Positions 25,644 to 33,823 of a DNA stretch of 64,000 nt are shown here, in pieces; within the stretch, counting starts at the first letter, position 1; each line of letters opens with the position of its first letter. The stretch spans positions 124,001 to 188,000 of the forward strand of contig NZ_AJYZ02000019.1 of the NCBI RefSeq assembly GCF_000272045.2, given 5' to 3'. Under the pieces are notes generated by a model. That model saw nothing but the letters and a program-made list of their open reading frames with translations. It was not told the origin of the DNA and did no database searches. A program made the position numbers and the translations under genes. Source of the stretch: Vibrio crassostreae 9ZC13 (GTDB lineage Bacteria > Pseudomonadota > Gammaproteobacteria > Enterobacterales > Vibrionaceae).

Positions 25644-26630
25644 GCATGGGTTTGAACAGGTTTGACAGCCTGTAAGCAAGTTCAAGAACTCGGGTTGAGT
25701 AAATAGCTGGCTTGTTTTTATGTGCATTAAAGCTTTAGAATAATAGTGTTTACCAATTTTGATTGCACCGTTGGTTGATTTTTTCTCGTACGAAACAACA
25801 GAAAATCCCATTTTTTCGAGTACTTCTGCTGAGCTCTTTATAGCAACTGTTGTGTAGTAGTCGGTAATGTTAGCGTGTTTTGCTAGAAACCTGAATTCTC
25901 TATTTAATTGTAGACGAAAAGGTCGCTCGTACAGCGAATGCTGGCTCACCGCAAAATAAGCTAATTTTCGGCTTTTATTATAAGGAACGGTTTTTCTTAA
26001 ATCTATTTCATCAATCGACTTTTGAGAAAGTGTTTCAATTTCGGAGATCATACCTTCAGTCGTGAATATAGTGCCTATGTTATGTCCTAATAGCTCCCCT
26101 GTGACGCTGTCGACATATTTATAGGCAATGAAACGTTTTTCATTGCAATAGTTTAAAAAATCGATTTTATAGAGTCCATGCTTAATATTCTCATCAGAGG
26201 TTTTCTCATGAAAAACAAGTACAGAATTTACAATCTCACTATCATTAGAATTTCCAATCGGATATTCACAAACAGGATTGTGTTCGATCATCGATGTTGA
26301 CTGATAATTTGCTCTGGCGATCAAATTATTTAAACTACGGTATTTCTCTTCCATCAGAGAGTCGAATTGATCAACTCTATTTTTAGAACTAGGGTCTTGA
26401 TGTAGTAAATGACTAACTTTAGATAGATAAGGCTCGAGATCGTTGGTAAATTCTCGCAAAACACGAATACTACGGCTAAGAGTTGGTTTAGTTGTTCCTC
26501 TTTCCCATCGACTAAGTGTAACTGTGTCAATGTTCGATAGATCTCCTCCGAGTAAGTTGAGCTTTGTAGCTGCTTGACTTTGTGTTAGTTCATTCGCGAT
26601 TCGATATTTTTTTAAGTATTCGCCAAACAC
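25620..26630 (-). CDS. XRE-family regulator with GNAT/LuxI-like C-terminal domain (copy A)
   Basis: A 336-residue two-domain protein. Residues 1-65 form an XRE helix-turn-helix (FGEYLKKYRIANELTQSQAA, TVTLSRWERGTTKPTL). After a charged linker, residues about 110-330 resemble an acyl-CoA N-acyltransferase or LuxI-like autoinducer-synthase fold, with strand-like YKIDFLNYCNEKRFIAYKYV and the late SAEVLEKMGFSVVSYEKKS typical of a GNAT last helix and strand. GTG 26630 is chosen because GGAG lies nine bases upstream and the start then matches the paralogue; TTG 26645 is the longer option. The C-terminus ends in five cysteines (CQTCSNPCSISSQCC), absent from the paralogue. Confidence 0.6.
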   Translation of the reverse strand: MFGEYLKKYRIANELTQSQAATKLNLLGGDLSNIDTVTLSRWERGTTKPTLSRSIRVLREFTNDLEPYLSKVSHLLHQDPSSKNRVDQFDSLMEEKYRSLNNLIARANYQSTSMIEHNPVCEYPIGNSNDSEIVNSVLVFHEKTSDENIKHGLYKIDFLNYCNEKRFIAYKYVDSVTGELLGHNIGTIFTTEGMISEIETLSQKSIDEIDLRKTVPYNKSRKLAYFAVSQHSLYERPFRLQLNREFRFLAKHANITDYYTTVAIKSSAEVLEKMGFSVVSYEKKSTNGAIKIGKHYYSKALMHIKTSQLFTQPEFLNLLTGCQTCSNPCSISSQCC

Positions 26631-26726
26631 AGTAGTTTTCTCCAATCTTTTGCATAAGGCGAAGTATTATTATGTGTAGAAACTTAAGATGGTAGGCATC
26701 TTAATTTAAAGGCTGCTTGGCTATGC

Positions 26727-27692
26727 CTAATGATTTTTGATTGAGTATTGGTTATCCCACTGGGTTGTTTTTATGAGGGTTATTATTTCGGGTTGAGAAA
26801 GAAGTGTCGCTGTATCAATTTCGTATAAGCAATGTTCGAATGAGCGGTTGCCTAATTTAAAACCTCCTTTTTCTGACTCAATATCAAATGCTATTTTCTT
26901 AAATCCAAGTTGCTCTAAAATTTGTCCGCTTTCAGGCCATGCATTAAAGAAATAATAACGTTGAACATTTGAATAGTGAATTAGGTTTATAAATTGAGAA
27001 ACTAACATACATCGAAATATCTGGAAATTAGAAGAGTAACGATTATAATTACAAACCGATAACTTAGTCGAATTTTTATAACTGACAGATTTTGTCAGGT
27101 CGATATCAATGATTTTTGAATGAGTAACTTTGTCAAAATAGTCACTTTCGAATATAAAACTAAGTGAGTGACCTACCAACTGCCCGCTTTCTGTTATAAA
27201 TCTTTTTAAAATAGCTCGTTTGTTTTGTTGGTAGTCATATAGATTAATGTCGAAAAAACCCTTCGGTGTATGGATGGCTGTTTCGTAAAATATTTTAAGG
27301 CTAGATAGTATCTTGTCATCATCTTTCAAAAGAAGTGGCATCTCAGTAATTAAAGCTGATTGTGGCTCTTGTGGCTCTTGTGGCTCTTCATAACTTAATG
27401 ATGAAAGCTTCGTTACCCTGTTATTAAAACGAAGTTGTTCAATCTCGTCTAGTAGCTTTGTTTCGTTTGGATTCGGTATTAATTCATAAAAGTCACTCAG
27501 GTCAACCTGTAAACAACGCAAGATTCTTAGGCATTTTGCAAGTGTTGGTTTGGTTTTTCCTCGTTCCCAACGACTGAGAGTTACCACGTCTACAGAGCGA
27601 AACTCTTCATTTGCAAGGTTTAACTTAACAGCAAGCTCACTCTGAGTAAGACCTAGTGAGACTCTCAATTCCTTTAAATAGTCACCAAACAT
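26727..27692 (-). CDS. XRE-family regulator with GNAT/LuxI-like C-terminal domain (copy B)
   Basis: A 321-residue paralogue of the neighbouring gene with the same order: XRE domain at residues 1-62 (FGDYLKELRVSLGLTQSELA, VVTLSRWERGKTKPTL), a linker, then a GNAT/LuxI-like region with SGQLVGHSLSFIFESDYF and GQILEQLGFKKIAFDIES. The linker holds a triple EPQ repeat coded by 9-bp tandem repeats. AGGGA precedes the ATG. Both genes run leftward, 96 bases apart. They may control the fimbrial genes; the C-terminal domain might bind a small molecule or acyl-CoA rather than catalyse. That is inference. Confidence 0.6.
   Translation of the reverse strand: MFGDYLKELRVSLGLTQSELAVKLNLANEEFRSVDVVTLSRWERGKTKPTLAKCLRILRCLQVDLSDFYELIPNPNETKLLDEIEQLRFNNRVTKLSSLSYEEPQEPQEPQSALITEMPLLLKDDDKILSSLKIFYETAIHTPKGFFDINLYDYQQNKRAILKRFITESGQLVGHSLSFIFESDYFDKVTHSKIIDIDLTKSVSYKNSTKLSVCNYNRYSSNFQIFRCMLVSQFINLIHYSNVQRYYFFNAWPESGQILEQLGFKKIAFDIESEKGGFKLGNRSFEHCLYEIDTATLLSQPEIITLIKTTQWDNQYSIKNH
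27361..27387 (-). repeat. Three tandem copies of a 9-bp unit (EPQ repeats)
   Basis: TGTGGCTCT occurs three times in a row on the plus strand and encodes Glu-Pro-Gln repeats in the linker of regulator copy B. Copy-number change keeps the frame. Confidence 0.85.
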
Positions 27693-27961
27693 ACATTATC
27701 CCTAAGCGTAATTTGATCTAATTGAAGTATAGTCATCTATGATAGTTTATGGCGTTTTTAATAACCTATCTAAAAGTAACAGACTCGAGATTACCGTTTT
27801 GAAACGGCATTGTGTATTTGTACAGGAGTTCGTTTAACTACTTATGCAGTTTGTCTTCACGGTTAAGAAGTAGGCATGTAAAGCTACATATGATTTGTTC
27901 ATGCTAATCCTTGCTAGTTATTGATCTGTAGTATGGATTAATCACAAAAAGAGGTTTGTTT

Positions 27962-28726
27962 ATGAATACGAATATGTTGTCTGAAAATTTACAAGCCGAA
28001 GCACTTATTGACGATGTTAATCAAGGATTGTTTTATCCTGTTTTTCAACCGATAACTAATGGCAATGGAACTGTCGGTGCTGAGGTTTTGTTACGTTGGG
28101 AAAAAGGGCACGATGTTGAATCGTCAATTCGCTGTCTGTTAGACTCTAAGAAGATTGCATGGTTTACTCAAATATTCTTGTTAAGAGTGTCCGAGGAATT
28201 ATTGTCTCAGAAGAAAATGATTGATTTTCTGACTATTAATATCTCCCCTGATCACGTTTTAAGTTTCACTTTTCTACGTGATATTTCCCCAATTTGGCAA
28301 GCATGCAACAAGTTAGGTATAACCTTATGGATTGAGCTTACTGAGAATGAACAATACCCGGTTGGCATTGACGAGAAAAGGATGATGTCCCAGTTTGGAG
28401 TATGTCGTGGTCTTGGAATTAAAATCGCGATAGACGACTATGGCAGTGGTTATAACACTGGTGAAGCACTGATTAGGGTTGTTAAACCGAACATAGTGAA
28501 AATAGATCGGTCGTTAATGAGAAACCGGAGTGATAATTCGACCTTTTGGGAGCGTCTTAGATTTTTAGCTCGGAAGTATCAGATTGAATTGTTATCTGAA
28601 GGTATAGAAAACCATGAAGATTTACGTTTTGCACAATCGCAGGGCATAGATTATTTTCAGGGCTATCACTTAGGCAAACCTGGCTCATTGAGTCAATTGT
28701 CGAAACAAGGTGCAGCATATTGCTGA
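27962..28726 (+). CDS. EAL-domain cyclic-di-GMP phosphodiesterase (stand-alone)
   Basis: A 254-residue protein consisting of one EAL domain and no sensor or membrane part. The residues needed for c-di-GMP hydrolysis are all present: E41 (motif EVL in place of EAL), N93, E125 of ELTE, D158 and D159 of IDDYGSGY, K180 of VKIDR, E213 of SEGIE and Q233 of QGYHLG. It should linearise c-di-GMP in the cytoplasm. ATG 27962 has AAAGAGG upstream and is preferred to TTG 27956. It diverges from the two XRE regulators, and the 269-base gap between them probably has both promoters. As the last gene of the island it may link fimbria expression or adhesion to c-di-GMP. Confidence 0.82.
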   Translation: MNTNMLSENLQAEALIDDVNQGLFYPVFQPITNGNGTVGAEVLLRWEKGHDVESSIRCLLDSKKIAWFTQIFLLRVSEELLSQKKMIDFLTINISPDHVLSFTFLRDISPIWQACNKLGITLWIELTENEQYPVGIDEKRMMSQFGVCRGLGIKIAIDDYGSGYNTGEALIRVVKPNIVKIDRSLMRNRSDNSTFWERLRFLARKYQIELLSEGIENHEDLRFAQSQGIDYFQGYHLGKPGSLSQLSKQGAAYC

Positions 28727-28849
28727 TCTACTTAAAAATAGCGTGAATAAATTCGGGTTACTTTTAGTGTGTAAAGCATCATCGTTAGTTTCAAGAGTTT
28801 TAGGTTTGCCGGAACATAATGCCATTCTATTAGTTTAATCATGCCTACT

Positions 28850-28893
28850 TAGTATCAAGTGTTGAATGCCTGCCAGTTTATCTATTTATAACC
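28850..28893 (+). repeat. 44-bp direct repeat, right island border
   Basis: Matches 14957-15000 at 42 of 44 positions in the same orientation. It ends 43 bases before the start of the MOSC oxidoreductase gene, so it probably lies in that gene's promoter or leader. Confidence 0.88.
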
Positions 28894-28935
28894 ATTTGTT
28901 AGCATTGGGACAAACAACAAAACATTGGAATCGTT

Positions 28936-30807
28936 ATGTCGCAGTCACCTTTGGATCAAAAGGCTTTGGAGCAAGAGCTTTCAGGTCAACAGCCCTCCTT
29001 ATCTCAAATTAATGTGTTTCCGGTTAAATCAGTAGGTGGGATTGCACTCTCTTCTGCTTGGGTCGAAAAACAGGGCCTTACCTTCGACAGACGTTTTATG
29101 TTGGCCTTGGCTGACGGCTCAATGGTGACGGCGCGTAAGTACCCTAAAATGGTCAAGGTGTCTTCTAGCTTGCAGCCAGACGGTTTTATTTTTACTTACG
29201 AAGGCAAAGAACCGCTGCGCCTAAAATATGCAAACTTCAAGATGCAAGAAGCGCCTGCAACAGTGTGGAAAGATAGCTTCACTGCGTATACCACCAACGA
29301 CGAGGCGGATGATTGGTTTAGCGATGTGCTTGGTGTTCGCGTAGAACTTCTGTTCTGTGGTGAGCAATCTAATCGTGTTCGAGAAAAGCTTGGTCAGAAT
29401 GTCAGTTTCGCCGATGGTTACCCGATGTTAATCATCAGCCAAGCTTCGCTTGATGAGTTGAATCGCCGTAGTCCTGAAACGCATTCCATGGATCAGTTCC
29501 GCACCAATTTTGTCGTCTCAAACACTGAAGCGTTTGCTGAAGATGGTTGGAAGCGCATTCGAATTGGTGAGGTTGAATTCGAAGCGGTGAAGCCTTGTGA
29601 GCGCTGTATCCTAACGACAGTCGATGTTGAGAGCGGCGAATTCAGAGCAACAAAAGAGCCACTCAATACCTTTTCTACGTTCAGAGCCAATGAACGTGGT
29701 GGCGTTTTCTTTGGTCAGAACCTTGTGGCGAAAAATGAAGGTCTGGTGAAAGCGGGTGACGTTGTTGAGGTACTTGAAACCAAAGAGAAAGAACACTACG
29801 AAGACTCTTGGGTCGAGTCACTGCACTTAACTTGCGTCGAGCGTGAAGAGATCGCTCGCGACTTCACAACCTTTTGGCTAGAGCCAGCGAAAGAGAACAA
29901 TTTATTACCAAGCTATCAGCCGGGGCAGCATCTACCGATTGAAATGGTGATTAATGGCGAGAAAGTGTCTCGTCGTTACACGTTATCTTCTAGCCCTTCA
30001 CGCGCAGGTCGTTTGGCGATTTCCGTGAAGCGAGTGGACGATGGTCAAATCTCAAACTGGCTCAATGATCACTTCCAAGTCGGTGACACGCTAGTTGCTC
30101 AGAATCCAGATGGCGCATTCTACTTAGAAGATAACCCAACACATCCATTACTGCTGTTATCAGCGGGAAGCGGCATCACCCCTATGTTGTCGATGCTTCG
30201 TTACTTAGCCGACCATGGTCAGATTGATGATGTGGTGTTCTATCACCAATGCAGCAGTGAAGAAGATATCCCTTATCAAGCTGAGATTGATAAGATCGCT
30301 CGCGAACATGCTGGTCTAAGTGTGATTTATTCACTAAGCCAACCAACGAAAGAGTGGGATGGTTTGTCAGGTCGTTTGAGTGTGTCTCATGTCGCCAAAA
30401 TTGAGGACCTTCATAAGCGCCAAGCATTCGTGTGTGGCCCTGACGGCTTTATGGATAATGCCAAGAAATTGCTGATTCAAATGGGGCTGAATCCTCAGCA
30501 TTATCATCAAGAAGCGTTTGGTGTTGCTCAATCAACGGAAGAAGCGGTGAAGCAACTGCAGTTGAGCGTTAACGGCTACCTGTTCGAAGGCAACAACCAA
30601 TCAACACTACTAGAGCAAGCTGAGTCGGCAGGTGTGTCTATCGCATCAAGCTGTCGCGCGGGTTTCTGTGGTGCTTGTAAAGTGACCCTTGAGTCTGGGC
30701 AAGTTCATCAACCTGATGTACCGGCGTTGCAAGAGCATGAACGCAACATGGGGCAAATACTGGCGTGTTGCAGTGTGCCTCAAACTGATATCGAAGTTGT
30801 AGACTAA
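28936..30807 (+). CDS. MOSC / ferredoxin-reductase / 2Fe-2S fusion oxidoreductase
   Basis: A 623-residue cytoplasmic fusion. Residues ~20-285 are a YcbX-like MOSC N-domain plus MOSC domain with a conserved cysteine block (KPCERCILTTVD) that can bind the molybdenum cofactor. Residues ~290-400 are the FAD-binding part of a ferredoxin-NADP reductase (GQHLPIEM, RRYTLSSSPS). Residues ~405-525 are the NAD(P)-binding part (LLLSAGSGITPMLSML and VCGPDGFM). Residues ~540-623 are a plant-type ferredoxin with cluster cysteines C573, C578, C581 and C611 or C612. It thus carries its own electron chain from NAD(P)H to the Mo centre, probably reducing N-hydroxylated compounds as YcbX does. It is often annotated as a hybrid-cluster oxidoreductase. 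A bidirectional terminator follows. Confidence 0.85.
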   Translation: MSQSPLDQKALEQELSGQQPSLSQINVFPVKSVGGIALSSAWVEKQGLTFDRRFMLALADGSMVTARKYPKMVKVSSSLQPDGFIFTYEGKEPLRLKYANFKMQEAPATVWKDSFTAYTTNDEADDWFSDVLGVRVELLFCGEQSNRVREKLGQNVSFADGYPMLIISQASLDELNRRSPETHSMDQFRTNFVVSNTEAFAEDGWKRIRIGEVEFEAVKPCERCILTTVDVESGEFRATKEPLNTFSTFRANERGGVFFGQNLVAKNEGLVKAGDVVEVLETKEKEHYEDSWVESLHLTCVEREEIARDFTTFWLEPAKENNLLPSYQPGQHLPIEMVINGEKVSRRYTLSSSPSRAGRLAISVKRVDDGQISNWLNDHFQVGDTLVAQNPDGAFYLEDNPTHPLLLLSAGSGITPMLSMLRYLADHGQIDDVVFYHQCSSEEDIPYQAEIDKIAREHAGLSVIYSLSQPTKEWDGLSGRLSVSHVAKIEDLHKRQAFVCGPDGFMDNAKKLLIQMGLNPQHYHQEAFGVAQSTEEAVKQLQLSVNGYLFEGNNQSTLLEQAESAGVSIASSCRAGFCGACKVTLESGQVHQPDVPALQEHERNMGQILACCSVPQTDIEVVD

Positions 30808-30849
30808 CTCGGTAGGTCGGAAGGCCAGAAAGAAAAGCACATTGAATAG

Positions 30850-30890
30850 AAAAGGCCGGAAGTTCACTGAAATGAACTTCCGGCCTTTTT
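30850..30890. terminator. Bidirectional terminator
   Basis: A perfect 17-bp stem, AAAAGGCCGGAAGTTCA (30850-30866) with its complement (30873-30889) and loop CTGAAA, has T-runs on both strands. It separates the MOSC oxidoreductase gene from the convergent nadE. Confidence 0.93.
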
Positions 30891-30913
30891 GATTCTAAGA
30901 TTAATTCAAACAA

Positions 30914-31744
30914 TTAATCGTAGATCGTTGGGATCGGTTGACGCTTGTGCTGTGTTGCTTTGTAGATGCCTACTAAGCGGTCTGACACGTCTTGAGGGAC
31001 TTCTTTACCTTCAAGGAAATCATCGATTTGGTCGTAAGAAAGGTTCAATGCTGCTTCGTCGGCTTTCTGTGGATCAAGCTCTTCTAGGTCGGCAGTAGGC
31101 ACTTTCTTAACCAATAGCTCTGGCGCACCTAGCGTTGCTGCAAGTTCACGAACTTGACGCTTGTTCAGGCCAAACAAAGGCGCTAAATCACATGCACCGT
31201 CACCGTGTTTGGTGTAGAAGCCAGTGATGTTTTCTGCTGAGTGGTCAGTACCAATCACAAGACCACCAACGTAACCCGCAATTTCGTATTGCGCGATCAT
31301 GCGAGCGCGAGCTTTCACATTACCTTTAACAAAGTCGATTTTTGCTGAGTCTGTTGGTAGTAAACCTGTACCTTCAAGTGCAACGTGAGATGCTGCGTGA
31401 AGCCCATCAACACCCGCTTTGATGTTTACAGAAACAGATTGAGAAGGCTGGATGAAAGAGAGAGCAAGTTGTGCTTCATCTTCATCTTTTTGTTCGCCGT
31501 AAGGTAGGCGAACCGCAATGAATTGGTAGTCGTTGCTGCCAGAGTTTTCATTCAGGCTATCCACGGCCATTTGTGCCAAGCGGCCACAGGTCGTTGAGTC
31601 TACACCGCCACTGATACCAAGGATCAGAGACTTGCAGCCTGACTGCTGAAGTTTCGTTTTAATAAAGTCCACACGACGAGTCACTTCGAAGTGAGGGTCA
31701 ATTGAAGGTAGTACGCGCATTTCGTCACGAATTAACTGTTCCAT
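30914..31744 (-). CDS. nadE: NH3-dependent NAD+ synthetase
   Basis: A 276-residue enzyme that amidates nicotinate adenine dinucleotide to NAD+ using ammonia and ATP, in the cytoplasm. The ATP-pyrophosphatase P-loop SGGVDST is at residues 45-51. Further family blocks are [33 protein letters not shown] and [19 protein letters not shown]. Length matches the single-domain ammonia-dependent type; no glutaminase domain is present. It is divergent from a NadD-like gene 109 bases away, so two enzymes of the last steps of NAD synthesis are neighbours. Confidence 0.97.
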   Translation of the reverse strand: MEQLIRDEMRVLPSIDPHFEVTRRVDFIKTKLQQSGCKSLILGISGGVDSTTCGRLAQMAVDSLNENSGSNDYQFIAVRLPYGEQKDEDEAQLALSFIQPSQSVSVNIKAGVDGLHAASHVALEGTGLLPTDSAKIDFVKGNVKARARMIAQYEIAGYVGGLVIGTDHSAENITGFYTKHGDGACDLAPLFGLNKRQVRELAATLGAPELLVKKVPTADLEELDPQKADEAALNLSYDQIDDFLEGKEVPQDVSDRLVGIYKATQHKRQPIPTIYD

Positions 31745-31853
31745 TCGTATTCCTTTCCTGCAAGCAAATTAAAAATCTAGTGTTATCATACCTAAATCAT
31801 CCGATTTAAAAACCTCTTTGCACAAGCTTAGAAAGAGAAGGCAGTAATAAACA

Positions 31854-32375
31854 ATGGAAAAAATAGCCATTTTCGGTAGTGCGTTTAATCCACCGAGCCT
31901 AGGGCATAAAAGTGTGATTGATTCGTTGGCTCACTTTGACAAAATTCTACTCGTTCCAAGTATTGCCCATGCTTGGGGAAAAGAGATGCTAGACTTTGAT
32001 ACGAGATGTCAGTTAGTTAATGCATTTATCAGTGATCTTTCACTGGATCAAGTTGAGCTTTCGTTGATCGAAAAGAGCTTATTTACACCCGGCGAAAGCG
32101 TGACGACTTTTGCTGTACTCAGTGAACTGCAAAAGTTACATCGTGACGCTGAACTGACGTTTGTTATTGGCCCAGATAACTTCTTTAAGTTCTCATCTTT
32201 CTATAAATCAGATGAGATTACCGAGCAGTGGTCTGTAATGGCTTGCCCTGAAAAAGTGAAAATTCGCAGCACAGACATACGTAATGCACTGATAAGTGGA
32301 AGCGATGTTGCAAAACTGAGTACAAAGTCAGTTACAAAGATGTTGCAAGATAGTGGACTGTATCAGATAATGTGA
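31854..32375 (+). CDS. Nicotinate-nucleotide adenylyltransferase-like (NadD family)
   Basis: A 173-residue nucleotidyltransferase. It has the (T/S)xFxPxHxGH-type signature FGSAFNPPSLGHKSVI near the N-terminus and the late IRSTDIRNAL motif (ISSTxxR type) that contacts ATP, with GPDNFFKF in the middle. NadD-type enzymes join ATP to nicotinate mononucleotide to make the NaAD that NadE then amidates. The gene is divergent from nadE, supporting a role in NAD synthesis. It is somewhat shorter than typical NadD and one of the GxH histidines is shifted (SLGH instead of HxGH), so it may be a second, specialised copy with a canonical nadD elsewhere. Confidence 0.72.
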   Translation: MEKIAIFGSAFNPPSLGHKSVIDSLAHFDKILLVPSIAHAWGKEMLDFDTRCQLVNAFISDLSLDQVELSLIEKSLFTPGESVTTFAVLSELQKLHRDAELTFVIGPDNFFKFSSFYKSDEITEQWSVMACPEKVKIRSTDIRNALISGSDVAKLSTKSVTKMLQDSGLYQIM

Positions 32376-32402
32376 GTTCACTAATCAAGAGGTCAGAGGA
32401 CT

Positions 32403-32888
32403 ATGCTAAAGAGCGCGATACCAGCGACGTTGATCATGGCAGCATGTAGTATGCCTGCGTATGCTGAGTGTGATTTTTTTAGCTTAGATTCAATCATGCT
32501 GACTTCTGATGAAGATGACAATTGTCTAGATTTCTCGACCAGCATTGAGTCTTTTGGCCAACGTATGATGGAAATCAGTGGGCTGAGCGATGATGAACCG
32601 GAAAGCACACCGGACTATTGGTCTGACTGGGTTCTTCAAACCAAAGACTCGCCATTGCTGACACAAAGCATTGAGTCAAACTATGTTGGCTTGGGTATGT
32701 GGTTTCCAGAAGACCTTGAAGATGAGCAGTATGATATGTCGACTGAAGAGTGGTTGATGAATCATGGTCTTCAACTCAGCATCGGTTTTGGCGAGAAAGT
32801 CGAAGGGCAGCCGCGTATGCGCTTTGATTATCGTTGGCACGACTCACGTGACGCCGACCTAATGATGCAGGTTGAGTTGCCATTTTAG
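32403..32888 (+). CDS. Exported protein of unknown function
   Basis: A 161-residue protein with a signal peptide (MLKSAIPATLIMAACSMPAYA) and an acidic mature part, including YWSDWVLQTKDSPLL, SNYVGLGMWFPED and, near the end, RMRFDYRWHDSRDADLMMQVELPF. The last 40 residues look like two amphipathic strands ending in F, which might be an outer-membrane or periplasmic beta structure. AGAGG precedes the ATG. I do not recognise the family. A terminator follows. It is 27 bases after the NadD-like gene and might be cotranscribed with it. Confidence 0.6.
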   Translation: MLKSAIPATLIMAACSMPAYAECDFFSLDSIMLTSDEDDNCLDFSTSIESFGQRMMEISGLSDDEPESTPDYWSDWVLQTKDSPLLTQSIESNYVGLGMWFPEDLEDEQYDMSTEEWLMNHGLQLSIGFGEKVEGQPRMRFDYRWHDSRDADLMMQVELPF

Positions 32889-32940
32889 ACAGGCAGATAC
32901 ACAGATAGATTGCTATCTACGTCTAAATAGTAAGAATTAA

Positions 32941-32974
32941 AAAAGCCGCAAAAACTCAGTTTTTGCGGCTTTTT
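32941..32974. terminator. Bidirectional terminator
   Basis: AAAAGCCGCAAAAAC (32941-32955) pairs perfectly with GTTTTTGCGGCTTTT (32959-32973), loop TCA, with T-runs on both strands. It lies between convergent genes. Confidence 0.92.
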
Positions 32975-33021
32975 AGTATCTGGCTTGCGAGTTTTAATAC
33001 CAGCACTCACTTTCCGGCAAG

Positions 33022-33648
33022 CTATAAATCTTCACCAAAAACAAGCATACACAGTTGCTCGAACTCTTCTTCTTTACCTGAGAACAGATCATCAATCACA
33101 AGTGAACGTTTTTGACCTGACTGCATGCGTTTCTTCGCTTCTCGCATCACCATCACCAGAGTGTGCTCTTGTGGCAGGTTTGAATCATCAATGTTCCATT
33201 GATTGAATCGCTGAGAAAGAGCACTTTCGCAAAGCAGTGGTTTAAACGACAACACTTCTTGCTTCAAGACAGAAAGCATATCTTTAAACGCTTGTTCCGT
33301 ATTATTGGCATTGGAAGCACGAGCTTTGGTTTGTTCTAGCTTTTCTAGTAGTGCCGAAGAGAGGTTCGTTTGCGTGATGTAACCCGCTTGTCTTGGGAAT
33401 GAATCCGTCAAACGAACAGAAAAATCGACACGGTTAACCTGAGTGTTTGGAAAGTAGGTCAGTGACGTTAGGCAGTCGTATGGAATCCAGACGCTTTGTC
33501 CTGGTTCAACGGCATACTCTTGTTTGCCTAACTTAATCAAAACCAAGCCACTTTGAACCGATACAAGGCTATGTTTAAGTACTTTCTTGCGTGGTGTGAT
33601 CACCAAGTGTGAAAAGTAAGCCGATGTATATTCAATAGCGAAGTTCAT
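33022..33648 (-). CDS. AraC-like cupin protein without a clear DNA-binding domain
   Basis: A 208-residue protein whose first ~95 residues follow the cupin sensor pattern of AraC-type regulators: HSLVSVQSGLVLIKLGKQEY, then VEPGQSVWIPYDCLTSLTYFP and VNRVDFSVRL. The rest is helical but lacks a recognisable pair of AraC helix-turn-helix motifs; only REAKKRMQSGQKRSLVIDDL hints at a degenerate first helix. A normal AraC protein has about 60-80 more residues. It may be a sensor-only protein or a truncated regulator. The start ATG is in normal context; the downstream side is closed by a strong terminator, so no hidden continuation is likely. Confidence 0.5.
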   Translation of the reverse strand: MNFAIEYTSAYFSHLVITPRKKVLKHSLVSVQSGLVLIKLGKQEYAVEPGQSVWIPYDCLTSLTYFPNTQVNRVDFSVRLTDSFPRQAGYITQTNLSSALLEKLEQTKARASNANNTEQAFKDMLSVLKQEVLSFKPLLCESALSQRFNQWNIDDSNLPQEHTLVMVMREAKKRMQSGQKRSLVIDDLFSGKEEEFEQLCMLVFGEDL

Positions 33649-33823
33649 AGATAGTACCTTAATTTTGGGGCGTCAAGATTACCGTTAATCTTAAAGAATG
33701 CCAACAATAACAGGGGATTTTCAATGTTTCTGGTCTGACCTTGTCAAAAGTATGGGCTCTGTAGCTGCGAGAAGTCAAAACAACGCGTAGAATGAGCCAG
33801 CTTTTTATTATATGAATTAAAAA

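Noticed and set aside
14957..28893. The region as a prophage or integrative element
   Set aside because: No integrase, terminase, capsid, relaxase or transposase was found; the XRE proteins carry GNAT-like domains unlike phage repressors.
28850..28893. The 44-bp repeat as an insertion sequence end or CRISPR repeat
   Set aside because: Only two copies 13.9 kb apart, no transposase, no regular spacing and no terminal inverted repeats.
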